Below, piece by piece: positions 52,201 to 60,681 of a DNA stretch of 64,000 nt; position 1 is the first letter of the stretch, and each line of letters starts with the position of its first letter. The stretch is from JBBROS01 sp965213845 (GTDB lineage: Bacteria; Pseudomonadota; Alphaproteobacteria; Acetobacterales; Acetobacteraceae), in NCBI GenBank assembly GCA_965213845.1, contig CBDCAI010000005.1:310001-374000 (forward strand), in the 5' to 3' direction. Below the pieces are notes generated by a model. The model was not told where the DNA came from. It did not search any database and saw only the letters and a list, made by a program, of their open reading frames with translations. A program made the position numbers and the translations under genes.

Positions 52201-55194
52201 GTGCCAGGGATCCCACCCACCTCATCCAACCCGGCCGGGGAGCGCCATGACGCGCTCGTCCGCAAGCTCGGATATGAGGGACGGCCGACGTTCATCACCG
52301 GGCAGCCTGGAGACAGGCTCCAGGTATCGAGCCATGTCGTCCGACAGGCACTCACGGCCATGCGGATCCAAGGTGTCTACGCGTTGGGCGACGGTTTCCC
52401 GGCATCCGCGTCCCTGAAGCCGATTGTCTACACTGCCTTCGCCCATGATTGGCAGGCGGTGCAGGCCATCCGAAAAGACGTGTGGAGCCAGGCTGCGGTA
52501 CCGTTCCTCCTCGTCGCGACTCCGGATACCGTCGAGATCTGCAGCGGGTTCGCGCCACCCAGCGCGCCGACGCGTTCCATCCATTTCGATCGGCACGACG
52601 AGGTGTTGCCGGACGTGCTGGCAGACTTCTCGGCCGAGCGTATCTCGTCGTCGCTCACGTGGAACGACTTCGACATCCGCCGGAAGTCCAGCGTCGACAA
52701 CGAACTCGTCGACGCGATCGAGGCGTTGAACGAACGGGCCCGGCACGAATTTCCCGAGCTCGAAGACGACCGCGACCTGATCAACGCGATGATCGGCAGG
52801 TTCATCTACACCTACGTCCTGGCCGACAGGCAGATACTTTCCCCGGATTGGCTTGCCGGCCGCCTGCCCGAGCCCGCTCCACGGGACGGCTCCCCGTTCG
52901 TGAACGCCGTGTTCGGGATCGGGGCCGTCGACGAGGATTGGACGGCCCGGGCCGCTTTCGAGGTGTTCGACATCGTGGACGAGGCGATAAACGGCTCGGT
53001 GTTCTCACTGTCGCCGGAACAGCGTTCGAGGGTGCCGGACGGGCTGTGCCGTCTCATCCATCGGACCGTGCGCCGCGGGGAAAAGCTCTACCGCGGAAGT
53101 TCCCAGCTCGGGTTTTTCGACGTCTCGTTCGCCATCCTCAGGACGGAGACGATCTCGGCCATCTACGAGAGATTCGTCAGCATAGAAGGTTCCGAACGCA
53201 GGAGGGATGACGGCGTCTTCTACACCCCGCCCCACCTGGCCGATCACGTGCTCGACCGGGTGGAGGCGGTCAGTCCCATCGACGAACGTTCGCGGCTGCT
53301 CGACCCGGCCGCCGGCTCGGGAATCTTCCTGGTCGGCGCCTTCCGGAGGGTGATGGAGAAGCATGCGCCCGATGGCGGATGGCACCCCGGCCACATCAAC
53401 CGTGCCAAGTCGCTCCTGCTGCGCACGATCCACGGGATCGAGAAGCATCCCCAGGCTGCCAACGTCTGCCGGTTCAGCCTCTACCTCACGCTGCTCGATT
53501 ACGTGGGACGCGCCCCCATCGAGGAACTCGTGGCCGCGGCCGGCAGCGAGAAGTTCCTGCCCGACCTGTCCGGCAACGTGCGGTCGTCCGATGCCTTCGA
53601 AGTCGGGGTCATGGCCGGGGGGTTCAGCCATGTCGTCGGGAATCCCCCTTGGACGTCCACGGCCGGTCAAAGGGACAGGTCGAACAAGCGCATCGACGCG
53701 CAGGAAGAACCCGCCGTGGTGACGAGCTTCGTCGCGGAACTCCGGTTCGAGCGCATCTCGTTCGCGCACAACCGCCTCTCGGACCTGTTCACCTGGCTCG
53801 CCCTTCGCCGCCATGCCGCGGACGGGGGGACGGTAGGTTTCGTGCTGCCCACGCGCTCCTTGATCGGAAGGTCCGCCCACGGCTTCGCGCACCAGCTGGC
53901 ACGTGAAGCCACCGTGAGATGGGTGGGCAACCTCTCACACCTGCGTCGCAAGCTGTTCGAGGGCGGGGAGGCGCCGGCTTGCGTAGTGGTCGCGGTGAAC
54001 CGCAAGCCCACCTACCTGGACCGGGCTGCCGTATACCGGCCGCTCCTGACTTCGCTGCCGGGCGGGCGAAGCAATGAGATCTGGGCTTTGCTAGCCTCGA
54101 ACGCCGAGATCAGGACTATCAGGTCCGCCGACCTCCAGCATGGTCGGAGCGGCTGGTTCCTTCAGTGCATGCTCGGCGAGCTTGACCGCCGCATGCACGA
54201 GGCCCTCGTAAGCTGGTCGGTCATGAACCGGCGGACGGTCGGCGACTTTCTGAAAAGGTCCCGTCTGGTCATGAGCAAGGGCGGCAGCTTCGAAGAGACG
54301 GGCGTGCAAAGGGGCGAATTCGAAGGCAAGCGGAGCCGGATCCACCATCTCGGCCCGGAAGAGATGCTCGGCGTCACGCCCGCATTCAGGGGCTGGTTCT
54401 CCGGGAACGTGATCCTGGTCCCGCGGAGCCTTTCGGAAGCGACTTACGAGCGAAGGCCCGTCGCATACCCGTCGACGTTCAACGCGATCATCCCGGTGGC
54501 CCAGGAACGGGCGGGCGCGTCCGGGCCGATCGACAGCGACCGGATGCCCGTCCTGGGGCAGGAAGGCGTCACCGGGCTCCTGCAATACCTCAACTCGTCC
54601 GTCTTCAGGTATTTCGCCTCCGTGTTCGGCGCCAGCTACCTGATCGACAAGGCGAGGTTCGAGAAGAACGACCTCTTGTCCCTTCCCTGTCCCTTCGATG
54701 ACCTGGACGACCGCAAGCTGACCGAGCTCGGGAATACGGGATCGGTCGACGACGCCATCCTGGACGCCATGGATGCGGGCGGGGACTTCAGGGCTGCCTT
54801 CGAGGAATTCAAAGCATACCGTAAGCACTACGCGAACGCGCAGGTGCCGCCCGGCAGCTTCTCGCCCGTGTCCGGGGAGAAGCGCCAGACATATCTCGGC
54901 CGACTGCGTGACGAGCTCGGGGCCTCGCTCGGCCGGACGCACGACATCCGGACGTCCGTCCGGGAGTCCGGGAGCCGCCACGCCTATGTCACCGTGGCGT
55001 TCGGCATCGAGCCGCCGACGGAGCCGCCCGAGATCGATGTCACGGGTCAGTTCCTGGCCTCCTCGATCGTGCTGCACGATCGCGTCGGCGGGACGTGCCT
55101 GATCGTGAAGAGCGTCGCGCGCCACGCCTGGACCATCGAGCAGGCCGTCACGGACGCGGTCGCGGTAACACGCGAGATGCGGGGTGGACGGTGA
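52201..55194 (+). CDS. Large N6-adenine DNA methyltransferase (Eco57I/type IIG-like)
   Basis: A 997-residue protein. Residues 1-320 are a poorly conserved N-terminal region with AVPFLLVATPDTVEICSGF and a helical segment. The methyltransferase core follows: DGVFYTPPHLADHVLDRV, the SAM motif I RLLDPAAGSGIFLVGAFRR (about 366) and the catalytic motif IV HVVGNPPWTS (N481). Downstream, RRHAADGGTVGFVLPTRSL and a C-terminal recognition-like region with LLQYLNSSVFRYFASVFGAS and RFEKNDLLSLPCPFDD match Eco57I/PglX-type enzymes. The GTG start has AAGGAGG. The nuclease-like gene overlaps its stop (GTGA). Likely the modification, and perhaps recognition, component of a restriction system. Confidence 0.87.
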   Translation: MPGIPPTSSNPAGERHDALVRKLGYEGRPTFITGQPGDRLQVSSHVVRQALTAMRIQGVYALGDGFPASASLKPIVYTAFAHDWQAVQAIRKDVWSQAAVPFLLVATPDTVEICSGFAPPSAPTRSIHFDRHDEVLPDVLADFSAERISSSLTWNDFDIRRKSSVDNELVDAIEALNERARHEFPELEDDRDLINAMIGRFIYTYVLADRQILSPDWLAGRLPEPAPRDGSPFVNAVFGIGAVDEDWTARAAFEVFDIVDEAINGSVFSLSPEQRSRVPDGLCRLIHRTVRRGEKLYRGSSQLGFFDVSFAILRTETISAIYERFVSIEGSERRRDDGVFYTPPHLADHVLDRVEAVSPIDERSRLLDPAAGSGIFLVGAFRRVMEKHAPDGGWHPGHINRAKSLLLRTIHGIEKHPQAANVCRFSLYLTLLDYVGRAPIEELVAAAGSEKFLPDLSGNVRSSDAFEVGVMAGGFSHVVGNPPWTSTAGQRDRSNKRIDAQEEPAVVTSFVAELRFERISFAHNRLSDLFTWLALRRHAADGGTVGFVLPTRSLIGRSAHGFAHQLAREATVRWVGNLSHLRRKLFEGGEAPACVVVAVNRKPTYLDRAAVYRPLLTSLPGGRSNEIWALLASNAEIRTIRSADLQHGRSGWFLQCMLGELDRRMHEALVSWSVMNRRTVGDFLKRSRLVMSKGGSFEETGVQRGEFEGKRSRIHHLGPEEMLGVTPAFRGWFSGNVILVPRSLSEATYERRPVAYPSTFNAIIPVAQERAGASGPIDSDRMPVLGQEGVTGLLQYLNSSVFRYFASVFGASYLIDKARFEKNDLLSLPCPFDDLDDRKLTELGNTGSVDDAILDAMDAGGDFRAAFEEFKAYRKHYANAQVPPGSFSPVSGEKRQTYLGRLRDELGASLGRTHDIRTSVRESGSRHAYVTVAFGIEPPTEPPEIDVTGQFLASSIVLHDRVGGTCLIVKSVARHAWTIEQAVTDAVAVTREMRGGR

Positions 55195-55916
55195 CGGGGC
55201 AGGCAGCGGGCCCATGGGACGACTGGCGCGCCTTCCTGGGCAACGCGATCGGTGGCCTCCACCGTGCCGCGGAGGAGCTCCGTCTGCGGAGAGCGGACTA
55301 CGAAGGCAAGACCGACTGGTTCAGGAAGGGCCGGGGACGAAGCGACGTGCCGCGCGAGGAGTCGGTCAGCGTCGCGTTGAAGGAGCTGTTTGACCTGATC
55401 CGGGCCCAGCAGCAGATTTCCGGGACCGGCGTCCAGGACCTGGACCTCCGCCACATCAGCATCCAGTGCGAGGTGCGTCGGCCCCTCGATCCCGGGATCA
55501 GCGCAAGGGCCAAGCCGACGGACCTCTCCATCGTGCTCATGAAGGATGGCGAACTCGACTTCCGCGTCGAAGCCAAAACTGTCCTAAACGACGCCGAACT
55601 GGCAACCGAGTATTTCGGGCCGAGGGGCTTGGAGCGTTTCGAAGACAGCGGAAACCCCTATACCGTCCAGCCCTTCGGCGGCATGCTCGCATACGTGGTC
55701 GATGCCGACGCCTCCACCTGGAACACGAGGATCGAAGCCGCGATAGCGACGGAATTCGGCTCCGCCCGTGCCGGGACACGGCACGTCGGCGGTCACGAGC
55801 ATGCCGTGTCCCGCCACCAGGTCAGTCCCGCGGTTACCGACGCGTCGTCCCCGATCGACATCGAGGTCATCCACTTTGCGTTGGAGATCGACGCGTCGCC
55901 ATCGAGACGCCAGTGA
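55191..55916 (+). CDS. PD-(D/E)XK-type putative restriction nuclease
   Basis: A 241-residue protein I do not recognise by family. The middle shows the PD-(D/E)XK pattern: Asp111 in ARAKPTDLSIVLMKDG and Glu127-x-Lys129 in LDFRVEAKTVLND, 16 residues apart on adjacent predicted strands, with an upstream helix containing Glu (REESVSVALKELFDLI). The GTG start overlaps the methyltransferase stop by GTGA, so the two proteins should be made together. Restriction activity is inferred from motif and coupling; the C-terminal 70 residues are unassigned. A hairpin terminator follows. Confidence 0.65.
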   Translation: MTGQAAGPWDDWRAFLGNAIGGLHRAAEELRLRRADYEGKTDWFRKGRGRSDVPREESVSVALKELFDLIRAQQQISGTGVQDLDLRHISIQCEVRRPLDPGISARAKPTDLSIVLMKDGELDFRVEAKTVLNDAELATEYFGPRGLERFEDSGNPYTVQPFGGMLAYVVDADASTWNTRIEAAIATEFGSARAGTRHVGGHEHAVSRHQVSPAVTDASSPIDIEVIHFALEIDASPSRRQ

Positions 55917-55996
55917 ATTTGGCGCTCGACGTCGTGAAAGCGCCATGTCTGGTTAGAAACCGCGCGCCGTAAGGCCGCGCGGCGCAATCGCGCGCT

Positions 55997-56020
55997 CGGC
56001 CGGGGCCATTGCCCCGGCCG
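55997..56020. terminator. Strong bidirectional hairpin terminator
   Basis: CGGCCGGGGC-CATT-GCCCCGGCCG is a perfect 10-bp stem with a 4-nt loop in the gap between the convergent nuclease gene and the TniA/TniB gene. It would separate the plus-strand restriction operon from the minus-strand tni gene. Confidence 0.75.
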
Positions 56021-56048
56021 CCTCGAACCGTCTCGCGTCAGGGATTCG

Positions 56049-57773
56049 TCAACCCCGGGCGGCCCCTTCCGTCTCATCCGCCGCAGCGGCGCCGCCACCC
56101 TGGACTGGCCGAGGCACTGCCGGAGACACACCCGGCTCGGGCACATCCGGGTCGAAGGGATTTCGCCAGCCTTCGTCTGTCCCGCGCGTCCGTTCGGCGG
56201 CCGACCGCAGGACGTCGCGGGTCAGTCCTGCGCTTCCCGTCTCGCGTGCCACGGCTGCCGCATGGTCCATGAATTCGGACAGGCGTCCCACGAGGCCGCC
56301 ACAATGCTCCAGCAGCTTTGTTGCCGTGCCCTCGTCGACGGCGTCCCCCGCGTCCAGGTCGGGGAGCGCGCGGCGGAACATTTTTAGAGCCTCCAGGAAG
56401 CACGACCGCTCCGCCGGGTCGTCGGCCCGGAGCCCGTCCAGGCAGATGATGTCTGCCACGTCCTTCGCACCCCGCCCGAAGCGGCCGGGAGCAGTGAGCG
56501 CACCAGGCAAGCCTGCGAGGACGACCGAACAAAGTCCCTGCCCGGACAGCTGGAGAGCCCATGCGGCGGCCTCCCCATCCGCGGGGCCGTCCCCTTGGAA
56601 GAGGTGGTGCGCCTCGTCCAGGACCAAAACGCGGACGTTGCGCCGCACCAGTTCTCCGGTGACCCGGTGGAAGCTTTGCGCGACGGTCGCGGAGGCCGGG
56701 AGCCGCGCACCGAGCGCCGTCGCGACCGCAACGGCAAGGGCCTTGCTGCCCGCATGGCCCGGGACGTCGACAATCAGGACAGGCATCGGGACGTCGTTCC
56801 CGGAAGCGGTCGGCCGCGCATGTTGCCGGGCGAATTCACGGAGCAATGTGGTTTTCCCGCTCCGCGGCGCGCCGACGATCACGAGGGCCCCGGCGTGCCC
56901 CGACCCGGCTGGACCGCTCCCCGTGATCTCGAGCCGGGCCGCCAGGGCCTGCAACGCCCGGTCGGCGGAAGGATAGCCGAAGAATGGTTCCGCGGGCGAT
57001 GGCGGTGCGGCGCGCCGGTTGGCAGCGGCAGCAAGTTCCGTCGTGATTGGTTTAGGCATCCGTCGCGCTCCCTGTGACTTGTTTTTGTCGATGTTGCCCT
57101 TCCCGCTTGAGCCGGCCCGAGCACGTCGCGGAGAGGCGGTCGGGGCACGTGGTGCGGCATGCCCCGACCGCCTGCGAGTGCACATCGAGGCGTATGCGAC
57201 GACGGCCACCGCGAAGGTGCGGCACTGATCAAGGTCGACGGGGCAATTACCGTTCGCGCGGATGACGATCCCGAGCGCTTCCCGGACGGCCGCCATGACC
57301 CGCTCGGCGCCGCCTGCCCGTGCCGGCAAGCGGGTGTCCGGGAAACGCACGCGGCAGCCCAGCTCCTCAAGGGTTTGGCCGGCCACCTCGTTCCCGGATC
57401 CGGCGTCGAGGCAGACGGTCACGGGCTCCCGGAGAAGGTAGCCACCGACGCCCTGGCCGCAAGCGTACGAGACCAAGGCATCCCCAATCCCGTCCGGCAC
57501 GGACGCGGCAGCGTTCCGCACGATCCCCTGTCCATCCGCCAGGCACACGAGTTCCTTGAAGGGCTCGTTGGCGGGGCACACGGAAGCCCCGAGGATCAGC
57601 CGCGAGCAGTCGTCGAACGCCACGGTTAGGCAGGCGCCGTGCGATTTGCCTCCGGGCCCGATGGCAGGGAAGTACATGGGGACTGTCTCGAGCCGGACGA
57701 CCGTCCCCTGCGTGGGGCCGGCGACGGGCGGGGTGACGGGAGACTGGTTGGTGCTAGAACGGCAAACGGACAT
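56049..57773 (-). CDS. Integrase-core (TniA-like) domain in frame with TniB-type AAA+ ATPase
   Basis: A single 574-residue frame. Residues about 20-200 are a reduced rve core: TVVRLETVPMYFPAIGPGGK, ACLTVAFDDCSRLILGASV, Asp in PVTVCLDAGSGNEVAGQTL and Glu in RAGGAERVMAAVREAL. The first catalytic Asp position is Glu (RLETVPM), and the N-terminal DNA-binding and C-terminal barrel domains of TniA are missing. A Pro/Ala/Ser/Lys-rich linker leads to a full TniB ATPase from M239: Walker A VIVGAPRSGKTTLLREF, Walker B VRVLVLDEAHHLFQG and sensor VVLAGLPGAL. GAAGGAG lies before the ATG at 57773. CAGGGAGCG before the internal ATG at 57059 could allow TniB alone to be made. Confidence 0.78.
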   Translation of the reverse strand: MSVCRSSTNQSPVTPPVAGPTQGTVVRLETVPMYFPAIGPGGKSHGACLTVAFDDCSRLILGASVCPANEPFKELVCLADGQGIVRNAAASVPDGIGDALVSYACGQGVGGYLLREPVTVCLDAGSGNEVAGQTLEELGCRVRFPDTRLPARAGGAERVMAAVREALGIVIRANGNCPVDLDQCRTFAVAVVAYASMCTRRRSGHAAPRAPTASPRRARAGSSGKGNIDKNKSQGARRMPKPITTELAAAANRRAAPPSPAEPFFGYPSADRALQALAARLEITGSGPAGSGHAGALVIVGAPRSGKTTLLREFARQHARPTASGNDVPMPVLIVDVPGHAGSKALAVAVATALGARLPASATVAQSFHRVTGELVRRNVRVLVLDEAHHLFQGDGPADGEAAAWALQLSGQGLCSVVLAGLPGALTAPGRFGRGAKDVADIICLDGLRADDPAERSCFLEALKMFRRALPDLDAGDAVDEGTATKLLEHCGGLVGRLSEFMDHAAAVARETGSAGLTRDVLRSAAERTRGTDEGWRNPFDPDVPEPGVSPAVPRPVQGGGAAAADETEGAARG

Positions 57774-58087
57774 GGACTGAACTCCTTCGGTGCTGCGCAC
57801 GAAACGGGGGCTGGCGGGTTGCCGGCCGTTATTCGGGCGGAGAAGGAAGGACGGTTGGCCGAACGAGCACCTTCGTACGCGAGCCAACCAACGAGCGCGG
57901 CCGACCGGGTTGTCTGTGCAAGGTGGGATGCTGGTGTCATGGGCGCTCCGCAACTGACGGGTAGCCGCCGCGCGAGGTGCGCGGCCGGCAGGTCGTCAGG
58001 ACGCTATGAGGAGCGCGGAAACTGCGCGCGAATCGAACGACCCGGAGCGGGTCGTCGGCAGCCCGGTGAAAGTGCTGTTGGCGTGCA
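57774..58087. other. Intergenic region with hairpin downstream of abiEii
   Basis: 314 bp without a gene. ACGACCCG-GAG-CGGGTCGT (58037-58055) is a perfect 8-bp stem with a 3-nt loop, placed to terminate the minus-strand abiE operon. The part next to the TniA/TniB gene shows only its ribosome site. No ATAAAG-type repeats matching those at 49.7 kb are visible here. Confidence 0.55.
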
Positions 58088-59215
58088 TTACGGCTCAATC
58101 GCAGAATCGGTGACCTTTGTCAATTCGTTGCCAATCCCGACAAGGCGGTCCGCTGCCGGGCATGTGCCCGTTGCTGCTTCACGGTCCCCGCTGGCGAGCC
58201 TCCCCCGCCCGCGGCGCCCGGCCCACCCCGACGGTGCTTTCTGGCCATCCGGCCGTCCAGTCCGGACGGGCACGCCGGCCGGGTCGCGCGATGCCATGCG
58301 GCGGGACCACCCCCATGAGGGCTCCCAGTAGCCGGGCAGCTTTCCGCCGTCCCTGACCGCGAGGAGCAGCGGCAGCGCGAACCCGGTGACCTCGGCAAGC
58401 ACATCGGGGAACGCGAGCCCGGACGAGGGCAACTGGTTCCCGAGCCAGGTCCGCCACGCCCTGCACCGTGCCGGCGTCGCGAACTCGGGCCGGAGGGCAC
58501 CCCTCCAGTAGTCGTCACCGGACGCCAGAAACGCGCCGGCGTCCCGCCGGGCGAACGTCGCCATTATGGCTTCCGCCAGGCCGTGTGCGGAAAAGCAATG
58601 GCGGCGGGACAGCTCCCTCAAGTCGAAGTAGTCGCGCAACCTGGTGCTGTCCCGCCCGAACTCGACGGCCACCGCCAGCTTCTCGGCCACCGCGGTTTCG
58701 CGCGGGTAGCAGGCGACGGGGATGGGATCGAAGCCCGGCAGCAGGCTCGGATACCAGCCGCGTTCAAGCCCGGGGGTGACCGCGTGCCCGAACCCGATGT
58801 CGACCTGCAACACCAGCCGCGCCCGTCCGAGGCTTGTCGGGATCGAGACCCGTTCGCCGTGAGCCTCGACACCTCCCAGGACAGTCCACCGCGCCAGGCC
58901 GGCCTCGAAGAGGACGCCGTCGTCCCCGCCCACGGATGTCGCGCAAACCTCGGTTACGATCTCCCGCATGCGGCCCAGATCCGACCCGTCCAGGCCGTGC
59001 AGGTCGATGTCGTTCGTGGCCCGCAGGAGGTTGCCGTGCCAGACCGCCATCAGCATTGCGCCCTTCAGGGCGAACCTGTCGCGGTATGGGGAAGCGGCGA
59101 GCCGCGCGAGGAACCGTTCCATGCAGTAGCGGAGCGTGAGGAGGTCCACCCTCATCCCCCTCTGCCTCGCGATGTCGCCCAACCTGTCCTGGGTCTTCTG
59201 CCCGACGCCCGCCAT
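58088..59215 (-). CDS. abiEii: AbiEii-family nucleotidyltransferase toxin
   Basis: A 375-residue type IV toxin of the nucleotidyltransferase fold. The family start is RFALKGAMLMAVWHG, followed by the metal-binding DxD in ATNDIDLHG (about residue 67). The second block is ETAVAEKLAVAVEFG and TRLRDYFDLRELSR. AbiEii transfers nucleotides to tRNA acceptor ends or similar targets and stops growth after phage infection. The ATG lies two bases after the abiEi stop. The last 60 residues are Arg/Gly/Ser-rich and exceed the usual 300 residues; they may be a run-on after loss of the original stop. Confidence 0.88.
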   Translation of the reverse strand: MAGVGQKTQDRLGDIARQRGMRVDLLTLRYCMERFLARLAASPYRDRFALKGAMLMAVWHGNLLRATNDIDLHGLDGSDLGRMREIVTEVCATSVGGDDGVLFEAGLARWTVLGGVEAHGERVSIPTSLGRARLVLQVDIGFGHAVTPGLERGWYPSLLPGFDPIPVACYPRETAVAEKLAVAVEFGRDSTRLRDYFDLRELSRRHCFSAHGLAEAIMATFARRDAGAFLASGDDYWRGALRPEFATPARCRAWRTWLGNQLPSSGLAFPDVLAEVTGFALPLLLAVRDGGKLPGYWEPSWGWSRRMASRDPAGVPVRTGRPDGQKAPSGWAGRRGRGRLASGDREAATGTCPAADRLVGIGNELTKVTDSAIEP

Positions 59216-59217
59216 GG

Positions 59218-59853
59218 TCAGGTCCTCCGGACGGCCATGTAGTTGAACGCTGTAAGGTAGGCCGTCGCGGCCCCGCTTGCCCCGAGGCGCTCGAGCATCG
59301 CCCTGACCGCGGGAATGGAGCCCCCGCCGCCGACATAGTCGCGGAGCACCTCGAGCGCCCGTTCCTCGCCAACCGTGGACAGCATCCGCAGCATGTCGGC
59401 GGTCGTGCGGGCCGGATCCGTGACCCTGACAGGCACGCCGCTGAAATGCCGGGTTTCCACCCCTAGTGTAAGGCTGGCGGGAGAACGCCAGAAGACGGGC
59501 CGGACTGTCGGCCACCCGATCCTCGGCGGCTTGTGGTGCTGCGGGATGGCTAGCCAGACCTCGTTGGGACAAAGGTCGCCCAGGCCGTGGATGCTGGCCG
59601 CACTGGAAAGGCACACGACCCCGCCGGGCATCCGCGACGCCACCAACGCCAGGTCGGACCGCCCCTCCTCCGGAGTACCCGATCCCCGGTAGGTGCCGTG
59701 CGCGAGGCGCTCGACGACACCGGACCGCACGGCCCTTCCCACCGTCGCCCCCGTGATGCCGAGGCACCTCAATTCGTCCATCCGCCAAACATTGCCATTC
59801 GACAACAACTCCACCAAACGTTCGTGCTGGGTCACCCCGCCTCCAAACAACAT
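59218..59853 (-). CDS. abiEi: AbiEi-family antitoxin and autorepressor
   Basis: A 211-residue AbiEi protein. The N-terminal winged helix (RMDELRCLGITGATVGRAVR) is followed by the conserved ARMPGGVVCLSSAAS-type block (here SRMPGGVVCLSSAASIHGLG) and WLAIPQHHKPPRI. AbiEi neutralises the toxin and represses the operon through inverted repeats in the promoter. The ATG at 59853 directly abuts such a repeat; a GTG at 59835, preceded by GGAGG, would give a protein six residues shorter with a better ribosome site. Confidence 0.88.
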   Translation of the reverse strand: MLFGGGVTQHERLVELLSNGNVWRMDELRCLGITGATVGRAVRSGVVERLAHGTYRGSGTPEEGRSDLALVASRMPGGVVCLSSAASIHGLGDLCPNEVWLAIPQHHKPPRIGWPTVRPVFWRSPASLTLGVETRHFSGVPVRVTDPARTTADMLRMLSTVGEERALEVLRDYVGGGGSIPAVRAMLERLGASGAATAYLTAFNYMAVRRT

Positions 59854-59901
59854 GATACATCTGGCCGGTCGAGTCGAGTCGGCGACCGGCCGTTTGTATC
59901 A
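59853..59901 (-). promoter_or_regulatory. AbiEi operator: long inverted repeat
   Basis: Arms TGATACA...GGCCGGTCG (59853-59871) and CGACCGGCC...TGTATCA (59883-59901) are symmetrical around an 11-bp centre (AGTCGAGTCGG). The repeat ends exactly at the abiEi ATG. AbiEi proteins bind paired inverted repeats over their promoter, so this is the expected autorepression site. The centre also contains the direct repeat GAGTC. Confidence 0.75.
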
Positions 59902-60237
59902 CCACGCGTTCATTTTGTCCAATCCTTTGGGTTCCAACCCCCGGGTCAGCCCGGACGTGAATCCTTGTCGCAAGGCCGATGATGGCAGCCGCGAATCCTT
60001 GGAGCCCTGGGCAGCCCGTGGGCATCGCCCCGAAAGAGCCGAGGGGGGTGGAAGCCTCGTGGGAGCGCCGGGGCAGCGACGTGAAGTTGATCGCCCACCT
60101 CGTCGCGCTGCTCGAAGGTCGCGCATTCGGCACTCGGAGGCCTCCCCACCCGGTGTCCGACCCATTTGACGTGCCGGCCGCGTAAAGTCGCCGCCGGGCG
60201 GGTTGGCACAGGCCCGATCGCCCCGGCAGGTTCGCCG
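59902..60237. other. Intergenic region between abiEi promoter and toxin-like gene
   Basis: 336 bp without a gene I can support. The abiEi promoter is expected in the first 60 bp. The rest shows no repeats, IS ends or RNA-gene signals. Open frames here are short and biased like the opposite strand of non-coding GC-rich DNA. Confidence 0.5.
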
Positions 60238-60681
60238 CTACTCGGGGTAGACCGCATGCAACCTATCGAGCCAGACAAGAAAAAACACCGACCCAACGAA
60301 AACGCCATGCACCCTGGCAGCATTTGACGGGTCGATTTTTAGCTCAAAGAACGACAGGTCTTCGCTCAATAGGTCGGGACGCGAAAATCTGGCTTCGGCT
60401 GGGGAATATTTGTGAGGCTCGCAAAGGGGTTTATATCCACGGAGGCTGTTAGCGGGAATCTGCTTGATCTTTTTTATCAATCCACTGAATTTTCGTAGCT
60501 CATCGGGGCGCCAGTCCGAAAAACATTCTGTCTCCTGCCGGAAGTATTTCAGGCTTATCGATACGCCCTCGTCGAGGCTCCCCAACTTTCTGGTCTCGAT
60601 GTCGATGGGTGTAAGCTTCGGTTCGATTTCTGCCTTGATCTTGAACGACTCACGCCCAGGCTTTGCCGATTTCTTTCCCAT
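60238..60681 (-). CDS. Putative toxin paired with SocA/Panacea antitoxin
   Basis: A 147-residue basic protein I do not recognise. It begins MGKKSAKPGRESFKIKAEIE and ends RVHGVFVGSVFFLVWLDRLH with AVYPE, a hydrophobic strand ending like many small RNA-acting toxins. It has lower G+C third positions than its neighbours. Its ATG lies inside the antitoxin gene (32-bp overlap), a layout usual for toxin-antitoxin operons. Panacea antitoxins partner many unrelated toxins, so the toxin role rests on position and size alone. Confidence 0.6.
   Translation of the reverse strand: MGKKSAKPGRESFKIKAEIEPKLTPIDIETRKLGSLDEGVSISLKYFRQETECFSDWRPDELRKFSGLIKKIKQIPANSLRGYKPLCEPHKYSPAEARFSRPDLLSEDLSFFELKIDPSNAARVHGVFVGSVFFLVWLDRLHAVYPE

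Noticed and set aside
57765..57780. TGTCCGTTTGCC (minus strand) as the right transposon end matching TGTCCGCTAACCC
   Set aside because: It is the first codons of the integrase/TniB gene, and no ATAAAG repeats follow.
58088..60133. 681-codon frame starting at 60133
   Set aside because: Only the part from 59215 is AbiEii; upstream it is an antisense-like run through the AbiEi gene.
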